Assembly: GCA_028583415.1 (NCBI GenBank)
Contig: CM053266.1
Location: 79,242,149-79,306,148 of the forward strand
Length of the DNA: 64,000 nt
DNA from: Protea cynaroides
Taxonomy: Eukaryota; Streptophyta; Magnoliopsida; Proteales; Proteaceae
Direction: 5' to 3'
This document shows, piece by piece, positions 1 through 11,235 of this stretch. Every line of letters starts with the position of its first letter. Positions within the stretch are counted from its first letter, which is position 1. The notes beneath the pieces were generated by a model, which did no database searches, was not told the DNA's origin, and was given only the letters and a program-made list of their open reading frames with translations. A program made the translations under genes and the position numbers.

Positions 1-183
1 GTATTTTATTGGGTCAAGTTTATGACAACCATAACCAAGGTACTTGGTAGTCCAAGTGGTTGGCTGGAGTGGCCTGGTTGTTCATTTCCTCTTATTTGCT
101 CTAATCTGATTACCAACTTAGATGAGTTTTCATTACACGTTCTCGACCTAGATAGTGGTGGGGTCAAATTGTAATCTCATCCT

Positions 184-285
184 AATGCTCAGCGGGTAAT
201 GGATCAGCGTATAGTGGATCTCACCCTGAGTCTCCATGTCACCCAGGAGTATAGCTTTATTTTCTTTATAGTTACTCTCATTTTT
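184..285 (+). pseudogene. aORF 3'-end remnant of element E
   Basis: The plus-strand frame from 184 reads AQRVMDQRIVDLTLSLHVTQ, which aligns with the C-terminal repeat of the antisense gene in F (near 54350-54420) and B (near 24050-24120). The sequence after it diverges and the usual proline-rich end (PPPSPPAS) is absent. No start or N-terminal domain is visible in the window. It is antisense to E, as in the other elements. Confidence 0.55.
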
Positions 286-740
286 GGTGTATAGCTACTG
301 TTCTCCTATCTCTGTCGCATTCAGCCCGAGATCTTTTCCTTTATCTCTACAGGGTTTTGGCATTACTAGCCATTTTCCTTCTTCCTCTGTCCTACATCGA
401 GTTTCACATCTTGTGAGTACCAACTCGATATTCTAATTTTCTACTGTACAGATGCTTCCTTCTTGCTACAGTACTATATCCTTTGTATACTCGGATAATT
501 ACCCAACTTATAGATAATACCGTATATTGTTTGTTTATTAGGATAATTTTTGGTCTTCTCTTTCTGTATGAGTGTATATATATGGTTCCACCTTTTATAT
601 GTACATTATCGTCTTGTTTAATTTCTGTCTCAACCAACACAGGTGCTTATGGTTTGTTTGTATTAAAGCTTTAATTTATCCTAACTCAGTTCATAGACTC
701 CAGTGGTAGTATTCAGGTTTAATGGGTAAGGCCTGCGAGA

Positions 741-752
741 GCTCTGATACCA
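741..752 (-). promoter_or_regulatory. Primer-binding site of element E (tRNA-iMet)
   Basis: On the minus strand this reads TGGTATCAGAGC, the usual complement of the plant initiator methionine tRNA 3' end. It lies 3 bases inside the LTR terminus at 756. This orients E leftward and makes 756-3148 its 5' LTR. Confidence 0.9.
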
Positions 753-1040
753 AGTTGTCACACCCCAATTCTGCACTATTCAGAATGGTGTGATGAACCG
801 TCAATAAACCAACGGTTCAACCAGGATCTCAAAATAGACTATCCCACATATGATAAACCAAAACACATTCCACATTAATCAGAGGTAATAAAATAAATAG
901 CGGAAGTCTTACAGATAATGAACTGAGAAATTCTAACTGTGATACTCATAAATAAAATATCAATTTATGTTGTTTCAACCGAGACATAAATAAAATATCG
1001 AATACATGTCTTTACTAAATCCAAATAAATAAAATAAAAT

Positions 1041-1162
1041 CTAATCGAATACGCATGAGTTGCACTCGCAAGAGGAGTCATCTGTATCCACTATGTCTTC
1101 AGCTTTCATTGTCGCCACATGCCCGTACACAGGAGCGTTCATGTAATCTTCAACGGTGGTAC
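1041..1162 (-). CDS. LTR small gene, last exon (copy in E)
   Basis: On the minus strand, an AG acceptor (GATGATGCAG) is followed by a 122-bp exon that starts in phase 1 and ends at a TAG. It encodes 39 residues with the motifs EDYMNA, VYGHVA and a CECNSC end. It has the same length and frame as the copies in B, G and I. Upstream of the acceptor the frame is also open for some distance, so an unspliced 72-residue reading starting at 1259 is possible. Function is unknown; the Cys pattern could bind metal. Confidence 0.55.
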
Positions 1163-2224
1163 CTGCATCATCAACTAAAAGTATTCGAATTCGAAAGGGT
1201 GAGCACACATCACGGCTCAGTGAGCAAACAAAACAATGCAACAATACATATGCATACAATCAATTCATATCTTTGGTCTGGTTTAAAGTTTGCAATGTGC
1301 TATAGAAAGGATAGGTGGCCGCCGCACCTCTATACACGAGTATGTGGAAACGCCCAATGAAAACGGCACCGTTGCCCCACATGCACCCACCATGGACAAT
1401 ATACACCCCATGAAAACGGCATGGCTGTACCGGTTGCCCATACCAACACGTAAGCCCCTGTTGGCGAGGGCTTGCAAACTGGGCTCGCAACTAACCAACC
1501 CTAATGTCAAACAATGTATCCAAGGCCTCACCCCAGCATCCCTCAATACATCCATAGGGATAGAGCTAGGGTCTGGTGACCAGGCTGAACCACAATCCCA
1601 CGTCCCCCCCCCTGATACCTTACGACATATTAGTTCCGCTAAGGTAATGGCGATACGACAATGTTAGTGGACAAGACTTGAGTAGAGATAGAGCTAGAGT
1701 CTGGTCACCAGGCTGAACCACAATGCCACGTCCTCCCCCTGATGCTCCCCTCGCATCAAGCACACTAACACTTGCTTAGTGGACATGACTTGAATAGACC
1801 ATGGCACAATATACACCCCATGAAGAACGGTCATGGCTGTACCGGTTGATACCATCCCTACCCGCACCATATACACTAGCCAAACACAAACATTCACATG
1901 CCTATTCCTATCATCATCATCATCACCATGTTATAAACAATAAAGTAAGTATGCACGAACAAATAATAGAAATATTGGATGACATGTTAAATGCACATAT
2001 AAGCATACACGCATAGAATCAATATGGCATTGGAGTCAAGAATTAAAAACAAGTTATTATTAACCAATTAGTTTAGGTCTTGTTCCCTCACCTTAGCTTG
2101 TTAATAGATCCTCTTCCAAGCTTTAGAATCACCTTTATATTGTTATTATATTTCTAACAAACCTAACAAAGTCGATAGAATTTATTAGAATTAATTTCCA
2201 ATTTAAAAATCATGCTGTTAACTG

Positions 2225-2390
2225 AGGGTCGATCAGAGGGTCGATGCTCAGAATGCATAGGGTCGATGGGTCTATCGACCCTACCCTCTGTCTGAACTTC
2301 CCGAATGCTGAGGGTCGATGGTCAGAATGCATAGGGTCGATGGGTCTATCGACCCTGTGTGTGACCCTCGGTGCACTCTGGTCCAATTTC
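2225..2390 (-). promoter_or_regulatory. GGGTCGA motif cluster 2 of E LTR
   Basis: Several direct and inverted copies of GGGTCGATG and ATCGACCCT lie here, organised as two 74-bp tandem units. The same motif with the same flank (CCCGAATGCTGAGGG) occurs in the other family 1 LTRs and, as CCCGAGAGCCGAGGG, upstream of the antisense gene of B. The role is unknown; a protein-binding array is an inference. Confidence 0.6.
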
Positions 2391-2777
2391 CAATTTTTAA
2401 TTCATTCTTCATGTTTGGGGTCCTATGGCTTGCTTCCACCATTCATTCTATACATGTTCTATGGTTTAGAACTATACTTTATTCACCTACATGGTTTTAA
2501 TGAATTCCTCCATGGTTTTCCATGAAAACTTAACCATGAATGGATGATTTGGGTTTCTTCTAAGTCATATCCTCTTCATAAATCATTCTAAAGTCTTAAC
2601 TAAATCATGGGGAATGTATTAATACCTTAGTTTTGCTGAGATTCAGAGTTGCTCTGAATTTCCTCTTCTGCCTTAGCCTTTTCTTCAAGTTTTCCTTCTC
2701 TTCTTTTCTTCCTTCTCTTCTCTTTCTCTCAATCCAATTAGGGTTGTAAAAGGAGTGAAAGAGGCTTAGGGACGTCC

Positions 2778-2785
2778 TATTTATA
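2778..2785 (-). promoter_or_regulatory. LTR TATA box of E
   Basis: On the minus strand this reads TATAAATA within the conserved family phrase CTATAAATAGGACGTCCC. It sits between the two motif clusters, so transcription runs leftward through the small exon toward the primer-binding site. Confidence 0.65.
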
Positions 2786-2879
2786 GAGTAAAACCTCCCA
2801 AAATAAGTCCCATTGAGTTTAGGAAAGGTTCCAATCGAAATTAGGAAGGTTTCCTAATTTTCGGTTCGTGCTATTTTTC

Positions 2880-3000
2880 CCGAGTACAGAGGGTCGATGG
2901 TGAGGGTCGATGAGAGGGTCGGACAACTCATAGACCCTCATCGACCCTGGTTGAGGGTCGATGGGAGGGTCGGACCTGCCTGTTAAAACATGTGACCCTA
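2880..3000 (-). promoter_or_regulatory. GGGTCGA motif cluster 1 of E LTR
   Basis: At least six copies of GGGTCGATG, GGGTCGGA or their complements lie upstream of the TATA box on the minus strand. The position matches cluster 1 in B (21565-21710), F (56812-57060) and I (62075-62215). Confidence 0.6.
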
Positions 3001-3148
3001 CCCTCATTTTGACTGTTTTTGGATAAATTTTCATATTGGGTCTTGGGTTTCTTCACACACTTGGTCCACTTGGCTCGACCATGATATGTAGACGGGTCCC
3101 GAGACAAAATGTAAGGTTAGGCCGGGTTCTTGGCGTGCGGGTCTGACA

Positions 3149-4093
3149 ATTAATGTGGCACCCCCGCAAGGATTGAGTACCTCTAAGCAAGTTGTGCCAC
3201 AGTGTTTCTCAGAACCTGTATTAAAAGAGACAGAGGAGATTGTGTATCAGAAACCTTTGGTCATTCAAAAAGCTCCCACATTCCGAAAGCTGAATGAGGA
3301 GGATGTCCCTTCCAGGGATAGACTGAACAGATCAGAGGAATTGCTAAGAGCTATGAAGGCATGGGATGATCAGATAATCTGCCAAAGAGCTTTCCCTCCT
3401 AGAAGGAATCAGTCAGTGGCACAGACTGCCAACATTAATGTTAATCCATCGATCTCATGGAATCAAAACCACACTCCTACTCTGCAGAGGTTGGAAAATA
3501 GAAGGCAGTTTACAGATTTGGGCATGACCAAAAATAGGGCTCTGAAAGTATTGGTACAGGATGGAAAACTGAAGGCACTCACACCTCATCCTCTTCCATG
3601 TCCACTTCTACTGAAGTTTCGAATGGATCTATTCTGCAAATATCATAATCAACATGGTCACTACACTGAAAATTGTAAAGCTTTGAGGCATGCTATACAA
3701 GACCTGATAGATGCAGGAGAAATTGAGATCCAAGCCAGACAGAAATCAATGGCAAATGGTCCTCCCCTTTCCCATCACACAATCAATTTCATAGAATGAG
3801 GGGAGGCATGGGTTCCAACTGAGACAGTCCAAGCTGAAATCGAGGGAAGCGTTACATCTGGTGACGAAATGAACAGGGTCTCAATCCCAGAAGTACGGCA
3901 TGAGCATGGGGTATTTTTTCCAGAAATCTCTCAGTACAAGGTGATGATGGTACAGAATGATAAGGGATCAGAAGGGAATGCAGCCCAAGATATCAATCTC
4001 AGAGGATTCCAAGTCAACAGCAACATCATGACAATCACAGAATCAAATCCCTCAGGTTTGGACTGGGGTATGCCCCTACCAACCAAGATCTGA
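3149..4093 (+). pseudogene. Gag C-terminal part of element D (Tat-like)
   Basis: The first half is an open frame to a TGA at 3797-3799, then the same frame continues to 4093. It carries a Tat/Athila type zinc-finger variant near 3635-3680 (CKYHNQHGHYTENC), followed by a helix typical of this lineage (LRHAIQDLIDAGEI). That identifies Gag rather than the CCHC Gag of the chromoviruses nearby. The N-terminus is cut by E at 3149. The TGA looks like a decayed CGA codon. It would form the particle shell; it is now inactive. Confidence 0.7.
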
Positions 4094-4785
4094 AACTGAT
4101 AGAGGAGAAGCAGAGGAGAGAAAATGATGCATTTTGAAATCTTGAGAGGAAAGGTCCAACAAAGGCAGCAGACAAGAGTCACAGAAGATAGCAACCATAT
4201 GAGGACAGATGAACCGGTCTATCAAGCATAGTTGGCAGCATAGATGAGGATGAGCAGATCACTCCATACTTGAATACACTCAATGGGAACTTCGTCAAAG
4301 AATGAGAGGACATTGCATTTATATGGTTTCTCTGAACCATGGCTGGATAGAAACCTCCAAAGACAAGAACCCGATTTTTGAGTTTTTCTTCGATCGCACC
4401 ATTGGCTAGATAGAGATGGAAGAAATCAAGATTCGAAGGCTGAGCAAGGAACAAAAGTCAGAAACAAAGGCGATCGACATCGACAATCTGTTCGACGAGG
4501 GCCAAGTTCTAATGCTCACTGGGGAAGACCAAGATGGAGATCCTGATCCACAACAAATCATACTCTCTATCAATGGAATGATCCCCAAACTGAAGTTTTT
4601 TATGTTTTGTTTACCCGAAGAGTTTGTCATGTAATTACTATAGTATGGCCATGTCTGGGCCCAAAGTCTACGAGTCCTTAAATAGGTTGAATCTTTTGAT
4701 AGTGTTGACTCCGTTTCATTTGGAACTCCTCTTATGTACCTCTGTTTCCAAGCGTTAATAAAGAAAAAAAAATTTCAATTTTGCT
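4094..4785 (+). pseudogene. Degenerate gag-pol linker of element D
   Basis: Short frames remain, for example 4416-4634 with an acidic stretch (EDQDGDPDPQQ), but no aspartic protease signature was found. From 4635 to 4785 the sequence is AT-rich and non-coding, with a poly-A/poly-T patch just before the RT frame. Ogre elements are known to carry an intron between protease and RT, so this spacer could be a relic of one. The splice sites are not convincing. Confidence 0.4.
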
Positions 4786-5345
4786 GTGTCTACTTCTCCC
4801 AATCTCTCGTTTTCTAACTCTAACTTTGATTATGATAAGAATAATGAACCATATCCTAAAATTTTGCAATCCATCAAAGCCTCGGAAGAGAAGAAAGCCC
4901 AACCTGCTGGTGAGGATTTCAAGATGATCAATCTCGACACGGAGGAGCAATTACAAGATATCAAGATTGGTATAACCTTGACAGAAGAGGAGATAGCCCA
5001 TTTGACAGAATTATTGAAGGGATTCCAAGAGGAATTTGCATGGTCTTATGAAGATATGACAAGCATAAACCCAGAAGTAGTATATCACAAGATACCCTTG
5101 ATCCCTAAGGTAAAGCTGCATAAACAGAAGTTGAGTTGGTTGAAACCTGAGCAGACTTTAAAGACTGAGTAAGATGTCATGAAGCAGTTCAATGTCAGAT
5201 TCTTGGAAGTATCAAAATACCCAGAATGGTTGGCCAATGAAGTTACTGTGCATAAGAAGGATGGTTGTTAAGAGTATGTGTTGATTACAAGAATTTGAAC
5301 AAGGCTAGTCCTAATGATGATTTTTTCATTGCGAAAGGCAGATAT
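4786..5345 (+). pseudogene. RT N-terminal fragment of element D
   Basis: Residues from about 4950 read as the linker and first RT segment of Tat-lineage pol (LLKGFQEEFAWSYEDM, then NPEVVYHKIPL). After a TAA at 5170 the homology continues in shifted frames (EWLANEVTVHKKDG and KNLNKASPNDDF). The homology stops near 5345-5375, just before the catalytic palm: no YxDD motif exists in this element. A deletion of roughly a kilobase, judged from the usual family order, joins it to RNase H. Confidence 0.7.
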
Positions 5346-5374
5346 CCTAGTCGATGACATAGTCAACCATAGAA

Positions 5375-5906
5375 GGCGTGGAGCTGGGGTATGACTAATA
5401 GATCCAAAAGCGGAGTTCGTGCCATTCTCACTTTGATTAGACTTAAGTGTACAGCAATACTGCGAGAACGGAGCTTGCATCACGAGACTTAGAGCAGCCC
5501 TCACGATCAACATCAAGAAGTTGAAGGTTTGTAAGAACTTGTCCATCATTGTCTACCAAGTCAGAAGGGATTGAAAAAAAAAAAACCAAAGATGAAAAAT
5601 TGATACCGTATCAGCAGTATACAATCAATTTGGCTCAAGAGTTTACAAAGATCGAGTTCAACTATTCTCCAAGGGACACAAAAAAAATACGCCGATGTAT
5701 TGGCCACTTTGGCTTCAATGATTGGTGATGATCCTGTCGAATGCACAAGGCCCTTAGTGATCGAAAGAAGAAGACAGCCAGCATATGTAGAAGTCAATGC
5801 ACTGACAGTTGATGGTAGACCTTGGCTTGCACTCATAGTAGACTTCATTGGAGAAGGCATATACCCTGCAGAAGCAACAACAAGAGAAAAGAAGTCATTA
5901 AGATGA
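5375..5906 (+). pseudogene. RNase H fragment of element D
   Basis: Read across frames, the sequence gives GAGVWLIDPKAEFVPFSL, then NIKKLKV and a run ending LATLASMIGDDPVE. This order matches the RNase H domain of Tat-lineage elements. Stops and frameshifts are frequent before 5690; 5700-5906 is a clean 68-residue frame. It follows the RT deletion directly and precedes integrase. Confidence 0.65.
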
Positions 5907-5989
5907 TATGCTATGTAGTTTATCCTTTGTGAAGGTATCCTTCATAAGAGATCCTATGATGGGGTATAATTGGACTTTGTAGACGAAGA

Positions 5990-6985
5990 GCAAGCATAAA
6001 CCCTCATTGAGCAGATACATCAAGGAGTCTGTGGGCCTCATACTGAAAGCCTGGATGCTTGCAAAGAAGATTCTGAGAATGGGATATTATTGGAATACAA
6101 AGGAAGCAGACTGCGCGGAGTTTGTGAAGAAGTGTCACAAATGCCAAATCTTTGCCAATCTGATACATATACTACCTACAGAATTACACACTCTCAGTTT
6201 GCCCTGGCCACTTTCAACTTGGGGTATAGATGTGATAGGAAGATTCACCCAAAGGCGTCAACTGGGCATGAGTACATTTAGTAGCAATCGACTACTTTAC
6301 CAAGTGGGTGGAGGCTCAATCATACGCCAAGCTCACTGCGAATAAGGTAGCCAAGTTCCTTCAAGAGCATATCATCTGTCGGCATGGGATGCCTCATCTC
6401 AGATCAGGGTCAACACTCTAGAGGAAAGGTACAAGAATTGTGTAAGAATTTCAGTATCCAAAGGCATCGTTCTTCCCCTTACCGGCCACAAACTAATGGA
6501 GCAGTAGAGGCCGCTAACAAGAACGTCAAGGTCATCTTCCAGAAAATGGCAGAGTCACACACTAACTGGGCAGATAAGTTACCATATACACTATGGGCCT
6601 ACAGAACTTCTATAAGGACCTCTACTGGAGCCACACCATATTCTCTGATATATGGTACGGAGGCAGTACTCCCGGTAGAAATGGAAGTACCATCCTTGAG
6701 GATCCTAATGGATTCCCAAATCCCTGAGGCTGAATGGCTTCGATCCCATTATGAAGAGTTGAGTCTCATTGACGAAAGGAGGATGAAAGTAGCTGATAGT
6801 GCAAATAAATACCAAAAGAGAATGGCCGCCACTTTCAACAAGAAGGTCAGTTTTCGTCACCTGACAGTATGAGATCTTGTATTAAAGGAACAAAGAGCGT
6901 CTATCCATGACCCTAGGGGTAAGTTTCGTCCAAACTGGAGCGGGCCATTCATAGTGAAGGAAAGGCAGTTCGACTGATAGATCTG
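5990..6985 (+). pseudogene. Integrase of element D (Tat-like)
   Basis: The zinc-binding part is present across a frameshift (GVCGPH, then AKKILRMGYYW and CHKC near 6135). The core has its first Asp in STWGIDVIGRF (near 6215), the second in SDQGQ (near 6400) and the Glu in GAVEAANKNVK (near 6505). The C-terminal part continues to a TGA at 6870 and recognisably to about 6985 (KFRPNWSGPFIVKE). At least two frameshifts lie between 6010 and 6390. It would insert cDNA into host DNA; it cannot be made whole from this copy. Confidence 0.8.
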
Positions 6986-8009
6986 GACAGTGAAGAGCTA
7001 CAATATCTGACCAACCTCGATCAGTTGAAGCGGTATCATGTTTGACCTCTTCACCCTCCAAAAAAAAAAAAAGGGTGCAGTTGGTCATGAAAGTCGACCG
7101 TTTTGTATGAACTTCACTACAGGTTTGGGCTGGATTCTCTTAAGAGGCTATTACACCCTGCTACTCAGGATTGGTTCCATTAACTTGTCATTATTAAAGG
7201 AAGAACTTCTTGCTTTCTGGCTGGACTCTTTCATCCGTTCATCTATCCAATGGATTTCCCAGAGTCGCATAACTAGCCCATCTTTCATATCTTTTGATAC
7301 CAATCCTAGTGGGTATGTCATTCCGAAAAATTATAATGATAATCTGGCTGGAACTCTTATCTATCGTTCATTACATTCAACGGCGTCTAAAGGTTCCAAA
7401 GATCCCTTCATTCTATAAGCCCATAAAGTGGTATCTCCTCAGAGAGATCGACCATTCCACATAAACAACCAAAAGATCCTCCTGATGGGAATCTCATCTG
7501 GATAGCTTCATATCAGCCAAATTTGGCCTTCATTTCTCTCACCTGACTTATGACTTAGAAACTTAGGTCCAGACAAAGTCATACATATGTGCATTTCATG
7601 CACAACTCACTAAGGTTTTCAATGTGTCTATAAGGTAAGAAAGTTCCAATGATTCCCCTACCAATTCTGTTGTGAATCAGGATTTTCTCTAAGTCGTTCC
7701 AGTGAGTGTTTAAGAACTTCTACTCGTCAAACAGAATGGCCATGATGGATAAAGCATCGAGGGAGTGGAGTTGGCATAAAGAACTTGCTGAAGATAATTT
7801 TTTTCCTAAGGGAGGTCTACTGGTATGCCTTCTCCAAATGGTGATAATAAAGCATGTGCTCAAGTTTGTCAAAAGTGGCTATTCAGTGCTGAGGTACAGA
7901 TGGCCCACATGTTCAAGAAGGTTTCGTCTCTCTCCATTATGAGTCGCAAAAATGTGGTTCTCTTTGTCTTTACCCTCAATTGATACAATCTTGGATAAAG
8001 AGGGGTATC
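6986..8009 (+). other. 3' untranslated region of element D with polypurine tract
   Basis: No coding sequence is supported. Stretches at 7340-7510 match the internal non-coding DNA of element C near 40200-40360 (ACGGCGTC, CATAAACA and nearby phrases). The stretch just before the LTR (7996-8007, GATAAAGAGGGG) is the probable plus-strand primer; C has a shorter relative (GAAGAGAGG) at the same place. Confidence 0.6.
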
Positions 8010-8399
8010 TGTAAGCACCCCATTTTTGCCATCCCCAGCCAAACAGAACTTTATTGGTGTAAGAGAGCGGAGGGGGATGAAAATTTGGAAAGTACAGGGG
8101 AGGCGAGTGAAACTCTCTCAAACCAATAATCGATCAATTCCTCTGTGCTCTCTATGGTGTTCTGGGCTGAGCCAGAGTGTCCCCAATGTACGAGAGTCTT
8201 GGTGGGCATATCCAGAAGGGTTGCGGGTCAATTCAAGGTTTGGATGCTAAATGGTGATTTCAAAGCTGATGTTGGTGGGTCCTACAGCAAGCTCATGAAA
8301 ATACCATCGAAATGATACCAGAATCACTCAATTTCGATATCAAATGAAGAAGATGTCACGATTTTAGTCAGAGTGAAATTGGCTTATTAAATCCAAGGG

Positions 8400-8900
8400 C
8401 TTTTCTATAAATTATCATAAATTAAGGATTTATTGGGCAAATTATCATGATTAAAATCGATCGGACTTCATTCGACCATATCTTGATCGTCCGACATCCA
8501 AATCCGACGATTCAAGCGCCACTGTGCTCCATTGTCTGTCCTCTTCAAAATGGATGTAAAGAATTTTGGGCAGAAGCCGCCAGCGGGTCCCATGCAAAGT
8601 TGCTGGTAGGATTATCGTCGAAACTCCAATTCTTCATATCTTGATCATCTGAAGTCCGAATCAGGCGATTCAAGCGCCACTGTGCTCCATTGTCCGTCCT
8701 CTTCTAAGTGGATGTAAAGAATTTTGGGCAGAAGTTGCCTGTGGCTTCCATGCAAAGTTGCTGGCCGAATTATCGTCAAAGCTTCAATTCTTCATATTTT
8801 GTTCATCTGACATCCAAATCCGACGATTCAAGCACCAGTGTGCTCCTTTGTCCGTCCTCTTCAAAGTGGACGTGGAAAATCTAAGACAGAAGCCGTCGAA
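8400..8900 (+). repeat. Imperfect repeats in the U3 of D LTR
   Basis: Three copies of a roughly 170-bp unit start near 8485, 8645 and 8805. Each holds TCCGACGATTCAAGC or a close form, then TGTGCTCC and CCTCTTC, then a stretch ending in AAGTTGCTGG or a relative. The C LTR has one related unit (32945-33130), so amplification happened after the two families split. Confidence 0.6.
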
Positions 8901-9670
8901 ATTTTTCACACGGAATTGCAAGCTGAGAGGATCCATAATAGAGAGAGAAATCGATCCAGTCCATTCTTACTCAGCCCAACCCAACACAAGCCCAATTTAG
9001 TCCAATCCCGTCAAACTCAACCAGTCCAACCTGACCCAACCCAAACCGGCCCAGATCGAGTCGGGTCGGCCCATGTGTATGCACTTTATGTTTGTATATA
9101 CATTTATATATTATATAATATATATTTTATATGTTATATTATATATATTTTTATATATTATATTATTATATTATATTATATTATATATATATATTCGGCC
9201 ATGAATCCGAAAAAAAAGGAAGAACCCGACAAGGGAGAGGGAGAGAAAGAGAGGAAGAGAGAGAGAATGGGAAGAGAGAGAGGGAGAAAGAGAGAGAGAA
9301 CGGAAGGAAAGAGAGGGAGGGAAAGATGGAGGTGCTGCCACCTCCACCTTCCCCATACCATTTTCCCCCAAAGAACCGCCACCTCCTCCTTCTCCATGCC
9401 CCTCCCTCACCGCCAGCCACTCTCCTTGAGCCCCACTACGGTACCCACTCCACCAGCCCCTCTCCTTTGATCGACACATCACCGCTACCTCCTCTTTCTC
9501 CATGCCCCTCCCTTACCACCACCCATTCTCCTTGAGCCCAACCCCGGCCATACCACCTCATCGACACATCACCTACCAACTCCCCTCAAAACCCTCACCA
9601 GCCATGCCACTTCCGGCTCCCACCTAATCCGGCTCTAACAGTAGCCATTGTTGTTGGGGGCATCTTCTCC

Positions 9671-9678
9671 TATAAAGA
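9671..9678 (+). promoter_or_regulatory. LTR TATA box of D
   Basis: CCTATAAAGAACCCC lies downstream of the purine- and CT-rich blocks. The equivalent position in C carries TATAAATA (34013-34020 and 43382-43389). It is the likely start region of element transcription. Confidence 0.5.
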
Positions 9679-10619
9679 ACCCCAGACCACCGAACCGAAG
9701 AAAGAAAAAGAGGAGGGGTGGATGAGGGGGAGTTAGGCCCAAGAAGAAAAAAAAAGGCAAGGAAAAAAGAAGAGGAGAGAGAATGGAAACCGAAAAAAGA
9801 GGGAGTTTGGAATCGAAAGTGGAGGAAAGAGGGAGCAGCTCTGCTACTGCTCCAAAGAAAAAAAAGAGGAAGCAGAAGGAGAAGAAGGCAGCGGCACTGC
9901 TGCCGTTGCCGTGGAGGAAAAAGGGAGTAGCAGCTCTGCTGCTAGCTGCTGGTCCATGGAGTTAAAAAAAACAGAGAAAAAAAGAAGAAAAAAAAGAGGG
10001 AATTGAACCACTGTGGAGGCTGTTCACGATGACCATCATCGAAGATCCGACGACCCACACGACATCCTGCGACCGACTATGCTTCATCACACCTACCAGT
10101 CGGGACAATATCTAACCAGGTATGTCTATGCTTTTCTCTTTCTCTCTCAACAATATCCGTATATATATATATATTTTTTTTTCTTCTAAGCTTCGGTCTT
10201 CTTATTGCATGTATTTGTGTTACCCTTTGTGTTTTATTTGCCAGTATGTTCATGCTATTGGTAGTCGATTTTCATGTATTCCTAAAATGTTATTTGGTTT
10301 TCCTTATAAGCTCCATTTCCAGACCATATGGATATTTTAATCTTGGTTATTAAACTCATCTCATGTGGTATGTTGTAACCGATCCGTGGTTCGGTCCTTC
10401 CCTTTCTGGTCATGAGTTTAAAGTCTTCATAAATGTGGTTTGATCTGTTTTCCTTGGTTGGGACGACTTATTGGAATCCCGTCAAATGGATCAATTTGGT
10501 TTGCAAGCTATGTTGCTTCTGTCCTATAGGATAATTTCATGCTATGACATAGGTTAATTTGGTGGTATTGTAAGCTATGTTGTTGTCCCATAAGATAGAT
10601 TCACATCATATGGTTTAAA

Positions 10620-11235
10620 TGAATCTGAATGGTTGGATTATGATCTTAAGCGATTTGAACCGTTGGATTGTCATCGTAAATGATTTTGGTGAATCTAAAC
10701 CGTTAAATCTTGATCATGAATGTTTTTGATGAATCTGAATGGTTAGATTATGATCTTAAGCGATTTGAACTGTTGGATTGTCATCGTAAGTGATTTTGGT
10801 GAATCTAAACCGTTAAATCTTGATCATGAGTGTTTTTGATGAATCTGAATGGTTGGATTATGATCTTAAGCGATTTGAACCGTTGGATTGTCATCGTAAG
10901 TGATTTTGGTGAATCTAAACCATTAAATCTTGATCATGAGTGTTTTTTATGAATCTAAATGGTTGGATTATGATCTTAAGCGATTTAAACCGTTGGATTG
11001 TCATCGTAAGTGATTTGGTGAATCTAAATCGTTAAATCTTGATCATGAGTTTTTTGATGAATCTGAACGGCTGGATTATGATCTTGAGTGATTTAAACCG
11101 TTGGATTGTCATCGTAAGTGATTTTGGTGAATCTAAACCATTAAATCTTGATCATGAGTATTTTTGATGAATCTGAACGGTTGGATTATGATCTTGAGTG
11201 ATTTGAACCGTTGGATTGTCATCGTAGGAATTTTG
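10620..11235 (+). repeat. 110-bp minisatellite with three-part substructure in D LTR
   Basis: Units begin at about 10651, 10761, 10871, 10981, 11090 and 11200 with CGATTTGAACCGTTGG. Each 110-bp unit is built of three related pieces of about 30-45 bp, all variants of GAATCTGAACGGTTGGATTA. The array lies downstream of the TATA box, probably in the transcribed leader. The C LTR has no such array. Confidence 0.85.

Larger units (their letters stand above)
1..755 (-). mobile_element. Element E internal 5' region (family 1 chromovirus)
   Basis: This is the part of a minus-strand element next to its 5' LTR; the rest lies beyond the left edge. Bases 600-755 closely match the leader of element F (54650-54788), including the phrase around the primer-binding site. 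Bases 184-260, read on the plus strand, encode the last unit of the antisense gene seen in F and B (AQRVMDQRIVDLT). Bases 1-180 show no recognisable coding sequence. Confidence 0.75.
756..3148 (-). repeat. 5' LTR of element E (family 1)
   Basis: The 2393-bp LTR has TG..CA ends: plus-strand TGTCACACCCC at 756 and GGGTCTGACA ending at 3148. It aligns along its length with the LTRs of F, I and B. On the minus strand it holds a TATA box (2778-2785), two clusters of the GGGTCGA motif (2225-2390 and 2880-3000), a CAT microsatellite (1910-1930) and the conserved small exon (1041-1162). The upstream cluster contains a 74-bp tandem duplication (starts near 2248 and 2322). The element is inserted in D gag at 3148/3149; the matching target duplication is off-window. 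Confidence 0.9.

Noticed and set aside
1905..1935. Poly-His frame in the E LTR
   Set aside because: A CAT microsatellite that exists in all these LTRs (near 22620, 32255, 55850, 61100) with changing length; not coding.
4635..4785. Ogre-type intron in element D
   Set aside because: The place fits, but no convincing GT..AG pair with matching phase could be chosen in the decayed sequence.
9171..9503. Overlapping frames on both strands in the D LTR
   Set aside because: They come from purine- and CT-rich low-complexity DNA (runs of Ser/Leu or Arg/Glu/Lys). No homology and no conservation in C.
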